From the NCBI GenBank assembly GCA_002702895.1, contig PACX01000013.1:44555-108554 (forward strand): a stretch of 64,000 nucleotides of DNA, in the 5' to 3' direction. The notes beneath the pieces were generated by a model. That model made no database searches, was not told where the DNA came from, and saw nothing but the letters and a program-made list of their open reading frames with translations. The translations under genes were made by a program, and so were the position numbers. Positions 30,850 through 40,876 of the stretch are shown here, in pieces. Each line of letters opens with the position of its first letter. The first letter of the stretch is position 1. This stretch comes from Flavobacteriaceae bacterium. Its GTDB lineage: Bacteria; Bacteroidota; Bacteroidia; Flavobacteriales; Flavobacteriaceae.

Positions 30850-30857
30850 TATTTTTG
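30850..30857 (+). promoter_or_regulatory. Candidate aconitase promoter, TATTTTTG
   Basis: This full match to TAnnTTTG lies 20 bp before the ATG of the aconitase gene. A GTTTAA stretch at about 30833 sits in the -33 region. Confidence 0.5.
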
Positions 30858-30876
30858 TAATCTAAATTGCACTCAA

Positions 30877-33144
30877 ATGGCATTTAATATTGAAATGATT
30901 CTTGAAGTTTATCAGAATATTCAATCAAAAGTTGATAAAGCTCGAAAAATTAAAGGAAGTCCACTTACACTATCAGAAAAAATATTGTATTCTCACCTAT
31001 GGGATAATAAATTAAATAAACCATATAAAAGAGGAGCTGACTATGTAGATTTTGCTCCAGATAGAATAGCATGTCAAGATGCCACTGCTCAAATGGCTCT
31101 ATTACAATTCATGCAAGCTGGAAAAAAAAAGGTAGCGGTACCTACAACAGTTCACTGTGACCATTTAATCCAAGCTTCTGTTGGTGCTTCTAAAGATCTT
31201 CAATCTGCCTTAAATAACAGTAATGAGGTTTTTAATTTTCTTGAGTCTGTTTCAGATAAATATGGAATTGGCTTTTGGAAACCGGGAGCAGGAATAATTC
31301 ATCAAGTAGTTTTAGAAAATTATGCATTTCCTGGTGGAATGATGATTGGTACAGATTCACATACTGTAAACGCTGGTGGATTAGGAATGGTAGCCATTGG
31401 AGTTGGAGGTGCTGATGCTGTTGATGTTATGGCAGGAATGCCTTGGGAATTAAAATTCCCTAAACTTATTGGAGTTAAATTAACTGGTAAATGTTCGGGT
31501 TGGACTTCTCCTAAGGATGTAATTTTAAAAGTAGCAGGAATTTTAACTGTTAAAGGAGGAACAGGAGCCATTATTGAATATTTTGGACCTGGTGCTAAAT
31601 CTATGTCGTGTACAGGAAAGGGAACAATATGTAATATGGGTGCTGAAGTTGGGGCTACTACTTCAACATTTGGATATGACGAATCAATGGAAAGATACCT
31701 TAGGTCAACTGGAAGAGGTGATATAGCAGATGCTGCTAATGAAGTAAAAGATTATTTAACTGCTGATCCTGAAGTTTACAATGAACCTGAAAAATATTTT
31801 GATCAAATAATTGAAATTAATCTTTCGGAACTAATGCCACATATAAATGGTCCGTTTTCTCCTGATATAGCTACTCCTATTCATGAAATGGGAGAAAAAG
31901 CTAAAAAAAATGAATGGCCATTAAAAGTTGAATGGGGATTGATAGGTTCCTGTACGAATTCATCTTATGAAGATTTATCAAGGGCTGCATCAATAGCTCA
32001 ACAAGCTGTAGATAAAGGGTTAATGACAAAAGCTGAATTTGGAATAAATCCAGGTTCAGAACAAGTAAGATACACAGCTGAAAGAGATGGTTTTTTAGAT
32101 GTTTTTGAAAATCTAAATGCTAAAATATTTACCAATGCATGTGGTCCATGCATAGGCCAATGGGCAAGGGAAGGTGCAGATTTACAAGAGAAAAATTCAA
32201 TTATTCATTCCTTCAATAGAAATTTTTCTAAAAGAGCTGATGGAAATCCTAACACTCATGCATTTGTAGCTTCACCCGAAATGGTAGCAGCGATTGCTAT
32301 TTCTGGAAGATTAGATTTCAATCCAATTAAAGATGCATTAATTAATTCAAAAGGTGAAAAAGTTAAATTAAATGAACCTACTGGGTGGGAACTTCCTCCA
32401 AAAGGTTTTGAGGTTGAAGATGCAGGTTATTTAGCTCCCTCTAAAGATGGTTCAAATATTGAAGTTAACGTAAGTGAATCATCTGAGAGATTACAACTTT
32501 TAGAACCATTTGAACCATGGGATGGTAAAAACATTTTAGATGCTAGGTTATTAATAAAAGCTCTTGGAAAATGTACTACAGATCATATCTCGATGGCTGG
32601 ACCTTGGCTAAGATACAGAGGGCATTTAGACAATATTTCTAATAACTGTTTAATTGGAGCTGTAAATGCATTCAATAATAAAACTAATTTTATAAAGAAT
32701 CAACTAAATGGAGAATATGAGGGAGTTCCCGATGTTCAAAGAAATTATAAAAAGAATGGAATTGATACTATAGTTGTTGGTGATCATAATTATGGAGAAG
32801 GATCGTCAAGAGAACATGCAGCCATGGAACCAAGGCACTTGGGAGTTAAAGTAGTTTTAGTAAAGTCCTTTGCTAGAATTCATGAAACAAACCTAAAAAA
32901 ACAGGGCATGTTAGGTATCACTTTTGATAATGAATCTGATTATGATCTAATTCAAGAAGATGATCTTTTTGATTTTATTGACTTAGAGAACTTTAGCCCT
33001 AAAAAACAACTTACAATTGAAATTAAACATAAAGATGGTTCTAAAGATACTGTCTTAGCAAACCACACCTATAATACTCAACAAATAGAATGGTATAAAG
33101 AAGGCTCTGCATTAAACCTTATAAAAAAACAAAACATAAAATAA
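30877..33144 (+). CDS. acn: Aconitate hydratase (mitochondrial-type aconitase)
   Basis: This 755-residue TCA-cycle enzyme interconverts citrate and isocitrate. The 4Fe-4S ligands are Cys359 ([10 protein letters not shown]) and Cys422 and Cys425 ([10 protein letters not shown]). The aconitase signature around [22 protein letters not shown] lies at residues about 139-160, and [20 protein letters not shown] opens the C-terminal swivel domain, which also has [22 protein letters not shown]. Length and motifs fit the shorter mitochondrial-type aconitase used by Bacteroidota more than AcnA/IRP1 (~890 residues) or AcnB. The stop faces the ferredoxin gene with a single base between them. Confidence 0.95.
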   Translation: MAFNIEMILEVYQNIQSKVDKARKIKGSPLTLSEKILYSHLWDNKLNKPYKRGADYVDFAPDRIACQDATAQMALLQFMQAGKKKVAVPTTVHCDHLIQASVGASKDLQSALNNSNEVFNFLESVSDKYGIGFWKPGAGIIHQVVLENYAFPGGMMIGTDSHTVNAGGLGMVAIGVGGADAVDVMAGMPWELKFPKLIGVKLTGKCSGWTSPKDVILKVAGILTVKGGTGAIIEYFGPGAKSMSCTGKGTICNMGAEVGATTSTFGYDESMERYLRSTGRGDIADAANEVKDYLTADPEVYNEPEKYFDQIIEINLSELMPHINGPFSPDIATPIHEMGEKAKKNEWPLKVEWGLIGSCTNSSYEDLSRAASIAQQAVDKGLMTKAEFGINPGSEQVRYTAERDGFLDVFENLNAKIFTNACGPCIGQWAREGADLQEKNSIIHSFNRNFSKRADGNPNTHAFVASPEMVAAIAISGRLDFNPIKDALINSKGEKVKLNEPTGWELPPKGFEVEDAGYLAPSKDGSNIEVNVSESSERLQLLEPFEPWDGKNILDARLLIKALGKCTTDHISMAGPWLRYRGHLDNISNNCLIGAVNAFNNKTNFIKNQLNGEYEGVPDVQRNYKKNGIDTIVVGDHNYGEGSSREHAAMEPRHLGVKVVLVKSFARIHETNLKKQGMLGITFDNESDYDLIQEDDLFDFIDLENFSPKKQLTIEIKHKDGSKDTVLANHTYNTQQIEWYKEGSALNLIKKQNIK

Positions 33145-33145
33145 T

Positions 33146-33463
33146 TTATTCTGGTGCAAGTTCAAAAATTAATCCATCTGATTTTTCATTAATCTGTATT
33201 TGACAACCTAATCTAGAGTTTTCTTTTACATAAAATGCTTCAGATAACATTGCTTTTTCATCATCACTAATTTCATTTACTGAATTTTTAGAATGTATAT
33301 ATATTTGGCATGAAGCACACATTGCCATACCACCACAAATACCTTGTACAGGAAATTCGTAACTTTTACAAAGCTCCATTAAATTCATATTCATATCAGT
33401 TGGAGCTTTTAGAGAATGCTTTTTACCATCTCTATCTATAAGGGTAACTGTAATATCTTTCAA
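33146..33463 (-). CDS. 2Fe-2S ferredoxin (adrenodoxin type)
   Basis: This 105-residue electron carrier shows the vertebrate/ISC-type 2Fe-2S pattern: Cys43, Cys49 and Cys52 (C-x5-C-x2-C in GICGGMAMCASCQIY) and Cys87 (RLGCQI). The RLxCQ ending is characteristic of the adrenodoxin/Fdx group, which serves Fe-S assembly or P450-type partners; the partner here is unknown. The only plausible start is a TTG at 33463, because the upstream in-frame stop is at 33476-33478 and the next ATG is at residue 24. A promoter box lies 14-21 bp upstream of that TTG. Confidence 0.92.
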   Translation of the reverse strand: MKDITVTLIDRDGKKHSLKAPTDMNMNLMELCKSYEFPVQGICGGMAMCASCQIYIHSKNSVNEISDDEKAMLSEAFYVKENSRLGCQIQINEKSDGLIFELAPE

Positions 33464-33476
33464 AATTAATTTTGTT

Positions 33477-33484
33477 CAAATATA
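33477..33484 (-). promoter_or_regulatory. Candidate ferredoxin promoter, TATATTTG on the minus strand
   Basis: This full match to TAnnTTTG sits 14 bp before the TTG start. It abuts the terminator of the upstream surface-protein operon, so the ferredoxin is probably transcribed on its own. Confidence 0.5.
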
Positions 33485-33508
33485 AAAAAAAGGGGAATGC
33501 CTCTTTTT
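33484..33508 (-). terminator. Terminator of the surface-protein operon
   Basis: On the minus strand AAAAAGAGG pairs with CCCCTTTTT (one G-T wobble) around CATT and is followed by more T. It lies 20 bp after the stop of the poly-glycine lipoprotein gene. Confidence 0.65.
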
Positions 33509-33527
33509 ATATAACAAAAAATGAATT

Positions 33528-34277
33528 TTATTCTGTTTTAAATGAGTAAATAAGGGAGTAACTGCTATGAGTTCCGTCCGATGTTTTTACTCTCCAATAA
33601 TAAGTAGTAGCTGCATCTAATGCAACATCTAATGTCTTGGCAGATAGATTGGTTTGGGCTGAGGGTGGTGTTTGTTTTCCATCAGTCTTGTCAACATAAA
33701 GTGAATAAGTAAGTGTATCTCCAGTATCTGGATCACTACCATCCCAAGTAAAAGTTACTTTTCCATCACCATCTCTAGAAGCAGTAGATCCTGATCTAGG
33801 AGACTTTAAGTCAGCTGGGAATGGAGCATAATTAGTAATTCCTGTACCTGCTAAATAAAACTTCCAAGTATCACTTGCAGTAGAAGTAGTAGAAGAAGTA
33901 CTTTTAGAGGTTATATTCCAAGAATAAGGAACTCCCTTGTCTAATGTTACTTTGGTGGTGGTGGAAGTAAGACCTGTTTTATTTGTAATAGTACTTGTGT
34001 TTAAATTAGTAATCTTAAGGTCATAGGTATTTGTGTTTGCCGATGCAGTCCAAGTAAATGTTACTTCACTTTGAGTATTAGACACACTTGTACCTGTTTC
34101 ACAAGTTTTATTATTAGCAGGAGCAGTTAAAGTAGCTTTTCCAGGTGGATTTGGAGTTCCACCTCCACCTCCGCCTCCGCCGCCTCCGCCGCCGGAGTCA
34201 TCTCCACCGCCACCGCCACAGCTTACTAGAAGGGTTAGAGTAAAGAGAAAACTAAAAAACTTTAATGTGCCCTTCAT
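33528..34277 (-). CDS. Poly-glycine lipoprotein with Fn3-like domains
   Basis: This 249-residue lipoprotein has a signal ending LLVSC (Cys20), followed at once by a low-complexity region of about 25 residues, nearly all glycine with two aspartates and a serine, and then TPNPPG. The rest looks like two fibronectin type III-like beta-sandwiches: residues about 50-150 (TLTAPANNKTCETG, TFTWTASANTNTYDLKI, VPYSWNITS) and about 155-248 (FTWDGSDPDTGDTLTYSLYV, TTYYWRVKTSDG). Acidic residues soon after the lipidated cysteine are a feature of surface-exported Bacteroidota lipoproteins, so surface exposure is plausible but unproven. The ATG overlaps the stop of the cohesin-like gene by 4 bp (ATGA), so translation should be coupled. 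It is the last gene of the operon. Confidence 0.85.
   Translation of the reverse strand: MKGTLKFFSFLFTLTLLVSCGGGGGDDSGGGGGGGGGGGGTPNPPGKATLTAPANNKTCETGTSVSNTQSEVTFTWTASANTNTYDLKITNLNTSTITNKTGLTSTTTKVTLDKGVPYSWNITSKSTSSTTSTASDTWKFYLAGTGITNYAPFPADLKSPRSGSTASRDGDGKVTFTWDGSDPDTGDTLTYSLYVDKTDGKQTPPSAQTNLSAKTLDVALDAATTYYWRVKTSDGTHSSYSLIYSFKTE
34159..34220 (-). repeat. GC-rich (GGN)n tract encoding poly-glycine
   Basis: About 62 bp of near-pure GGN codons stand out in a genome of about 30% GC. The repeat encodes the glycine linker after the lipoprotein cysteine and could vary in length by slippage in steps of three bases. Confidence 0.8.
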
Positions 34278-37200
34278 CTCTTAACAATTTTAAATGTTTT
34301 TCTTACTGTTGGACCTTCCATCACTACAATGTAGGTTCCTGTAATTTGTCTAGATAAATCAATCTTTGTTTTTCTAGAGAAGTCTTGTATTTTTTGTTCT
34401 TGAGTATAAATTAAATCACCCTTCTCACCAAATACACTAACTTGAACCGTTGTATCCTCACCAGACACATGTACACTAACATCCTGATTGGTTGGATTAG
34501 GATAGTATAGTATATCTTCCGATATAAAGATCTCTCTTTCTATCACTCCTTGACACTCAAGGTTTGTACTTATCTTAATAATACTAAGACCCGTTTGAAG
34601 AGTCGTAGTAAAGTTATTTCCCTTAACCTGATGCATCTCTCCATTAATATCAATATTATAAAGGCTAGATCCATCTAACTGGATATTAGTAGTTCTTTTA
34701 TCATTATCTACATCTATAAAAGCAGATAAAGGCTTTGGCTCACCTATAACCACTTCAAAACATTGTTCGTAGTTCGCCTGACCATCTACCTTAAAGCAAA
34801 CAGTATAGGTTCCTTTACCTAAACCGGTTACAGAGGCTGACTTATCCTCTCCAGCTATAACTACATCATCCTTGCCAGTAATGGTAATAGTATAATCATA
34901 AGAGTTGTCCTCCACACTAAGGCCTATAGAACCATCCGTGTTACCAATACAAGTAGCACTAGTAACCTCAACCTTATTGTTGTTCACTGGTAAAACGAAA
35001 ATAGCACAGCCATTTACATCAACAACAGATCCCTCAGGTGTATTTGGACACTGGTCGTTAATATCTAAGACCTGGTCATTATCATCATCATCATCACATA
35101 TATCTCCAATATTATCCTTATCAGCATCTGCTTGGTCTGTATTAGCTACTGTTGGGCAGTTATCTAAATTATTTAAAATAGTATCTCCATCTTTATCATT
35201 ATCACAGGCATCCCCTATTCCATCACCATCTAAATCAGTCTGATCTAAATTTGCAACATTTATACAATTATCCAGAGAATCAATCACACCATCATTATCT
35301 GTGTCTTCACATACATCTCCAATACCATCAAAATCAGAATCAGCCTGATCAGCATTAGGAATAACTGGACAAGTATCTTTATTATCTAATACACCATCTC
35401 CATCTGAATCCTCACAAGCATCCCCCTCTCCGTTAGAATCATAATCTCTTTGATTAGAATTTGCTACATTGGGGCAATTGTCTAATGAATCAACAACTCC
35501 ATCTCCATCTACGTCACTTGCACTCGAGCTTAACATAGAAGTTACTGTTAAAGCATCTAAAGTTCCTTCTTTAATTGAAACTGTTTTTTCGGAGGTAATT
35601 ACTGGTGTATCATCTTTAGTATCATCCAAAGAAACTACTTTAATTGAAACTTCATAAATATTATTTTTATTTGAATCTTTAGGTGTGGCAAATACTGGAG
35701 CTGTTGAAAAAGACAACTTCCCTGATGAAGCATCCAGCAAAAATACATCTTTATCATTACCACTATATAATTCATAAGAAACGCTAGAAGAAGAGGAAGA
35801 AGTTCTTATATCGTCAGAATCATCAAATGATCCTCCTTTATTATTATCTCTATAGACTTGAACTGTAAAATCATTTATAACAAAAGGGTTTGGATCATCA
35901 ATAATCTCAACAACTACTGTTTCTACAGCACTAGTACTATATCCATCTGAAACTGTAATTCCTAAAGAATAAGATTGTTTTGTTTCAAAGTCCACATTTT
36001 CAGGTTTGGCTACATATAAATCACCATTATCAGCAATAATTCCAAAAGTGCCATCATCATTCCCACTAACTATTTTAAAATCATCAAGAAAGTTATTTTG
36101 ATCAGCATCACTAGCCTTAACTTTATAGAAATAAGTATTAAGGGTTGGGTTTTCTTTCAAGTAAGCTATCTGATTTGGGTCTACAACTGGGTCAAATTCA
36201 CTGGAACCTCCAACTACAATTATTCCAGTTGATGTTGCTTCAGTAGTAATATTTGAATTGTCTTTTCCAGAAATGATAATATTTTCAATAGCTACATTAT
36301 AAGCACCATTTACTATATCCATTGCTGAATTATCAATTTTGGAAACTGATAATGGCATATTAAAAATAGCTCCATTATTTCCTGAGAAAACAGAATTATT
36401 ATTAGAATATATTAAGAATCTATATTTTACGCCACCTAAAGAGGATTGAGTCAAAATAAAATCTGAAGTTCTTGCAGCAATTAAATCAGATGAAGATGCG
36501 CTGATAGAAAACTTAGGTAAAATCGAAATAGTACCTTGCATGGATTTGTGATTTCCACATATATAGTAGTAAGTTCCAGGTGAAACTGTAGATAAGTCCA
36601 CCTTAACTGTTCCTGATGTTGCTCCTTGATTTGTGACTCCAGCAAGTTGTTTAGTTGAATCATAACCACCATCATTACTTAAACCTGTAACAATATAAAG
36701 CGGATGGGTGCTTCCTGCATTATTTACAAAATTTATTTCATCACCAACATAGTGAGTTATTCCAGGGTCTTTAGCATTACTTAATTCAGCAAATGTAAAA
36801 TCTTCATTAGAATCTGCTGTAAGAGTCCAAGTAAAGGATTTTGTTTCTTTTGGAACACTGATATCAAATTGCATTCCTTTAACTTCATTTGAGTTTAATA
36901 CAGAAATTGGAACCGTGTTTACCGCATTTTTATTTACAATCGAATTCTTCATCACTAATGTATTCCTGTTTTTTAGTGTTCCTTTAATTTGAACAGAATC
37001 CATTGCATTCCCTCCGTCGTGAATAAATTTTACATAAGTATTAAAATCATTAGAAACATTTGAAGGAACTAATTTAATTTCTTGATTAGAAGTTCCATTT
37101 GCATCTATTTCTATAGGAAATGAACCAATTATTGTAACATCAGGATTGGTAGAAGAAGCTGAAGTTATTTTAAGTTTTTTATTTCCAGAATTTTTATATG

Positions 37201-38536
37201 GTATTGTTTTATCATTATAACTATTTCTGGTTAATTCTCCTAAATTTAAAATATACTTGCCACTACCGTCATTGAAGACTGGTGACTCAAAAATAAATTT
37301 ACCCGTTATTAAATTAATACTTCCATTTTCAGAAGCAGATGAAACATTTGTTAACGCTTTATTAGTTAAAACTACATTACTAACATTTATGGCATATGAA
37401 CCTGGGTCTACAATTTTGTCTGGTTTAACAGAGAATTTCACTATTTCTCCAATAGGCTGAGCTAAAACTGCATTACTAGGAGAATAGGCAACTACTCTAA
37501 GAAATTTGTTTCCTGAATCATCTGTTCGAACATTAGAGCTTATAACATGATCTGTTCCTGATTTAAGTAAACTTGCACTTTTAGAAATAAGCTCTATTTT
37601 AGAATTTTCAGGTGTTATATCAAATTGAAAACTAGTAATATCCTCATCTCCATTTATTGAGACTTTAACATCTGAAGTTTTATTATTCTCTGCATCTGCA
37701 TTGGATTGAACCACCACCCTATTATCATTATAAACTTTAGCTTCGAACTTAAATTCTTGTACTCCTTTTCTAAATTTGTTAGGATCATCTGAATCTAAAA
37801 ATATAGACTCCTTAAAAGTTCCATTTGCAGATGTATTTACTCTAACATTGATTAATAATGTTGCATCAGGAGATAACTTTTGTGGCCAAGTAATTGGAGT
37901 GCTTTTATCACTCCACTGAGTTAAAGAAAATTTAGTTAATTCACTTTTGTCAAGAGAAACATTTAACTCTTGTGTTCCTTTATTTTCAATAACCCATTGA
38001 AAATCAGTTGTTGAATCTTTATAAACACTTCCAAAATTATGATTATTAGTATTCCAATTAAAATGGGGGGCGAGAGTAGTTATTGTTCCATTTTCTAATT
38101 TTAATGTAAGATTGGTATTGTCTTCTTTTGAAGCAACTACACTAGCTAATTCAAAGTTGTAGTTTCCATAATTCATACTATTATGTAAACTAAGATCCAA
38201 TAACTTACCATTTCCAGTTGGAATTGTTTTATTTGAAGGAGAATAGATTAATATTCTCAATTTTCCTGAAACAACCTCTTTTACAGTTATTACATGATCA
38301 GAGCTGTCACCACCCAATCTAGCTTTTATTAAATTATATGAAGATTTGTAAGTAAAATTATCCCCGTCATACTTAACATCAAATTGTAACGCCTTAATAG
38401 CTGTTGCAGTAGTTAAATGTAAATCTAATGCAAAATCTTTATCATAGCCATACGCCCCATCCTTAACGGATAGGGTGTCTTGGCTATATAGCGTTACTCC
38501 TATTAAGAGTAATAGTACTTGAATAATTCTCTTCAT
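34274..38536 (-). CDS. T9SS-secreted multidomain protein with cohesin-like modules, nested cupredoxin and TSP3 repeats
   Basis: This 1420-residue protein has a signal peptide (residues 1-18). Cohesin-like beta-sandwiches lie at about 20-150, 270-405 and 530-775. The first two are followed by choice-of-anchor/ASPM-SPD-2-like segments (HNFGSVYKDSTTDFQWVIEN). The third cohesin-like module is split by a plastocyanin-like cupredoxin at about residues 563-678 with ligands His611, Cys660, His663 and Met666. Two cadherin-like domains (about 780-1000) and calcium-binding thrombospondin type 3 repeats (about 1007-1175) follow. A SprB-like beta domain and a type A T9SS sorting domain (ILYYPNPTNQDVSVHV to KTFKIVKR) end the protein, so it should cross the outer membrane by T9SS. 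It starts 6 bp after the stop of the dockerin-bearing ORF and overlaps the lipoprotein gene by 4 bp. Confidence 0.88.
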   Translation of the reverse strand: MKRIIQVLLLLIGVTLYSQDTLSVKDGAYGYDKDFALDLHLTTATAIKALQFDVKYDGDNFTYKSSYNLIKARLGGDSSDHVITVKEVVSGKLRILIYSPSNKTIPTGNGKLLDLSLHNSMNYGNYNFELASVVASKEDNTNLTLKLENGTITTLAPHFNWNTNNHNFGSVYKDSTTDFQWVIENKGTQELNVSLDKSELTKFSLTQWSDKSTPITWPQKLSPDATLLINVRVNTSANGTFKESIFLDSDDPNKFRKGVQEFKFEAKVYNDNRVVVQSNADAENNKTSDVKVSINGDEDITSFQFDITPENSKIELISKSASLLKSGTDHVISSNVRTDDSGNKFLRVVAYSPSNAVLAQPIGEIVKFSVKPDKIVDPGSYAINVSNVVLTNKALTNVSSASENGSINLITGKFIFESPVFNDGSGKYILNLGELTRNSYNDKTIPYKNSGNKKLKITSASSTNPDVTIIGSFPIEIDANGTSNQEIKLVPSNVSNDFNTYVKFIHDGGNAMDSVQIKGTLKNRNTLVMKNSIVNKNAVNTVPISVLNSNEVKGMQFDISVPKETKSFTWTLTADSNEDFTFAELSNAKDPGITHYVGDEINFVNNAGSTHPLYIVTGLSNDGGYDSTKQLAGVTNQGATSGTVKVDLSTVSPGTYYYICGNHKSMQGTISILPKFSISASSSDLIAARTSDFILTQSSLGGVKYRFLIYSNNNSVFSGNNGAIFNMPLSVSKIDNSAMDIVNGAYNVAIENIIISGKDNSNITTEATSTGIIVVGGSSEFDPVVDPNQIAYLKENPTLNTYFYKVKASDADQNNFLDDFKIVSGNDDGTFGIIADNGDLYVAKPENVDFETKQSYSLGITVSDGYSTSAVETVVVEIIDDPNPFVINDFTVQVYRDNNKGGSFDDSDDIRTSSSSSSVSYELYSGNDKDVFLLDASSGKLSFSTAPVFATPKDSNKNNIYEVSIKVVSLDDTKDDTPVITSEKTVSIKEGTLDALTVTSMLSSSASDVDGDGVVDSLDNCPNVANSNQRDYDSNGEGDACEDSDGDGVLDNKDTCPVIPNADQADSDFDGIGDVCEDTDNDGVIDSLDNCINVANLDQTDLDGDGIGDACDNDKDGDTILNNLDNCPTVANTDQADADKDNIGDICDDDDDNDQVLDINDQCPNTPEGSVVDVNGCAIFVLPVNNNKVEVTSATCIGNTDGSIGLSVEDNSYDYTITITGKDDVVIAGEDKSASVTGLGKGTYTVCFKVDGQANYEQCFEVVIGEPKPLSAFIDVDNDKRTTNIQLDGSSLYNIDINGEMHQVKGNNFTTTLQTGLSIIKISTNLECQGVIEREIFISEDILYYPNPTNQDVSVHVSGEDTTVQVSVFGEKGDLIYTQEQKIQDFSRKTKIDLSRQITGTYIVVMEGPTVRKTFKIVKR
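35010..35516 (-). repeat. Thrombospondin type 3 repeat tract
   Basis: Five to six tandem units of the form D-x-D-x-D-G-x-x-D-x-x-D-N-C-P are encoded here (for example DGVVDSLDNCPNVAN and DGVLDNKDTCPVIPN). They lie between the cadherin-like region and the sorting domain and are expected to bind many calcium ions. Confidence 0.9.
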
Positions 38537-38542
38537 TTATCT

Positions 38543-40786
38543 CTATTTCTTAATTAGCTTGTGAACACTTATAATCTCTTCATTTCCTTTCGTTATCATT
38601 CTCACTTGAACAGTATAAATTCCAGAAGCTAACATACTAACATCCAAATCGTTTAATCTTCCCATATTTTCTAATGTTGTACTGTAAACTGAAACGCCTA
38701 GAACATTATAAATATTAACATTCAATGTCTCAACATTTTTAGTTACATCTGTTAATAAATTAACATTAGAATTAGCAGGGTTTGGATAGATTCGTATGGA
38801 ATCATCAAGAGAATCAAAGAATCTTTCATCTGAGTATTTTAAATCAAGAACTAAACCATCATTGGTTCCTGCTCTAAGATTATTAATTTCTAAGTCTTCA
38901 TTATCATTTATATCCAGATAATCGAAAACTACATTTGTTAACTCATTTATTGGTTGATTATTATAACTATATATTAAGAATGTTCTCTTCCCATCTTCAA
39001 CAAAATTAACAACTGAAAGATTTTTTAAGTCTTCAGATAATTCATAATCAATAGTAGCATCCATTGAGAATTGTAATGAAGTTACTGGCTTTTCATTTTC
39101 TAAGTAAATCCTGCCATTAGTATAAACTAAAGTTGCATTACCAACTGGCTTGTTAGAGAAGTATTCCCAATCATATGGATCATAATTAGAACCATTGGCA
39201 ACACTACCAGTACCATTTAATATAATATTAACAATAGCTGAAATATCTGTTACATCAATCTTACCATCCCCATTAACATCTGCAACTTCTTGAACAAATA
39301 CTTTTGGATTATTTCCAAGGATATAATCTAGATTTGTTGTTAAGTCTAAGATATTTACTCCATCATCTCCATTAGAATCTCCTAATTTAAATGCAGAAGT
39401 AACTGTATACTTCTTCTCTTCTGAGAATGTAGAACCAATAAAACTAGCATCAATAGATTGAACTGCAACATAATAATCACCCATTGGAACATTAACTTTC
39501 CATGAAAGGTTATTTTCTGCATTTCCAGCATCAGCAACTGCTTTCACCCCATCAATATCAGATCCAGCTGCTAATATTTCTTCACCGCCTGGTGTCGTTC
39601 CGATTCTTACAGAATATGTTAATCCTTCTGAAGGTGTTTTCTTACCATCTGCATCAGTATCCACAGCACCTGACCAAGTAATTACCATTTCAAATAATGC
39701 TTGCTCATTACCAGCTGAGCCAGTTCTTACAGAAGTTTTATTTCCTCCATTGTCCGTATCAGGATTATAAGCTCCTAATCTAGATCTTTGGAAATTAACT
39801 TCTGTTGGAGGGAATGGTCTAGCATTTAGTCCATATGTCTTTTTAACACCAACAGATTTCTTAAGAGGCTTACCTTCTCTGTAATCGCCTGAATCATCAT
39901 TTGCTATACCACCTCCTGCAGGTCCTGCAAATCCTCTAACATTCATTACTACATCAGAAATAAACCCGTAGTAACTGTTATTATCTTGTTCAAATTTATT
40001 TTTACCAGTAATAACTAAATCTGCATCTAAATCTCCATCAAAGTCAGCTACCCCAATATTTGCATCCTCATACATAGATAGATCATAACCAGTATCTACC
40101 ATGATATTTGACTCTGTATTCCAAGTAGACATCTTTGTTACTTTACCTTGACCACTAACTGTTCCAGAATAAACAACATCTGCAAATCCATTACTATCAA
40201 AGTCTCCAAATACAAATCTACCATCTCTAACAGCTGGAAGACCAACATTCATATCAGTAAATCCATCATCACCATTTTTGTATGCCTTAACAATATCTCC
40301 AGATGACGACTGTCCACTGAATAGTACGTCTAGCTTACCATCAGCATCGAAATCAACAAAATCTGCTGTACCTTCTTTAACTGAGACAAAATCATTGGCT
40401 TTCTCTTCAAAATATACTTCAATAGGTTGCACTGCAACTCCATTTTCATCTAATGCTCTTTTATTTTCAAAAAGAAGTGTTTTATATCCATCAAATGAAT
40501 ATCCAGAAATTAAGAAATCGAAATCTCCATCATTATCAACATCACCAAAGTCATATGATGCAAAGCTTAAATTACTTAATTTACCTTCCTCAACTACACC
40601 TTTAGGATCAGTTACAGTAAATTTATCAAAATCTAAACCAGTAGTTTCTGTATCACCATCAGCTATAGAAAACATTGCCATAACGGTTGTTGCTTCATTT
40701 GTAAGTTTAGAAGATTGACCCGCACCAATTATTTCTACAAGTCCATCATTATCTAAATCCTTGATAGCAAATTCAATATTATACAC
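38543..40786 (-). CDS. C-terminal part of the giant adhesin: FG-GAP repeats, dockerin and T9SS sorting domain, after an in-frame stop
   Basis: This 747-codon open frame opens at a GTG but has no signal peptide. It continues the giant ORF upstream in the same frame: the 30 codons at 40787-40876 also read as sensible protein (TTNQDEGLYREYWREHYPFD). It encodes FG-GAP/VCBS-type repeats (DLDNDGLVEIIGAG, DVDNDGDFDFLISG, DFDADGKLDVLFSG, DFDGDLDADLVITG) and an Fn3-like domain. A paired EF-hand dockerin type I-like module follows (GDSNGDDGVNILD and DVNGDGKIDVTD). The protein ends in a type A T9SS sorting domain (IRIYPNPANSNVNLL to SVHKLIKK). I judge this to be the C-terminus of one 5212-residue protein, not an independent gene. 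The next gene starts 6 bp downstream. Confidence 0.85.
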   Translation of the reverse strand: MYNIEFAIKDLDNDGLVEIIGAGQSSKLTNEATTVMAMFSIADGDTETTGLDFDKFTVTDPKGVVEEGKLSNLSFASYDFGDVDNDGDFDFLISGYSFDGYKTLLFENKRALDENGVAVQPIEVYFEEKANDFVSVKEGTADFVDFDADGKLDVLFSGQSSSGDIVKAYKNGDDGFTDMNVGLPAVRDGRFVFGDFDSNGFADVVYSGTVSGQGKVTKMSTWNTESNIMVDTGYDLSMYEDANIGVADFDGDLDADLVITGKNKFEQDNNSYYGFISDVVMNVRGFAGPAGGGIANDDSGDYREGKPLKKSVGVKKTYGLNARPFPPTEVNFQRSRLGAYNPDTDNGGNKTSVRTGSAGNEQALFEMVITWSGAVDTDADGKKTPSEGLTYSVRIGTTPGGEEILAAGSDIDGVKAVADAGNAENNLSWKVNVPMGDYYVAVQSIDASFIGSTFSEEKKYTVTSAFKLGDSNGDDGVNILDLTTNLDYILGNNPKVFVQEVADVNGDGKIDVTDISAIVNIILNGTGSVANGSNYDPYDWEYFSNKPVGNATLVYTNGRIYLENEKPVTSLQFSMDATIDYELSEDLKNLSVVNFVEDGKRTFLIYSYNNQPINELTNVVFDYLDINDNEDLEINNLRAGTNDGLVLDLKYSDERFFDSLDDSIRIYPNPANSNVNLLTDVTKNVETLNVNIYNVLGVSVYSTTLENMGRLNDLDVSMLASGIYTVQVRMITKGNEEIISVHKLIKK

Positions 40787-40876
40787 ACTTTCAAGGAAAT
40801 CACCACCGTTATTATTATCAAATGGGTAATGTTCTCTCCAATATTCTCTGTATAGACCTTCATCTTGATTAGTAGT

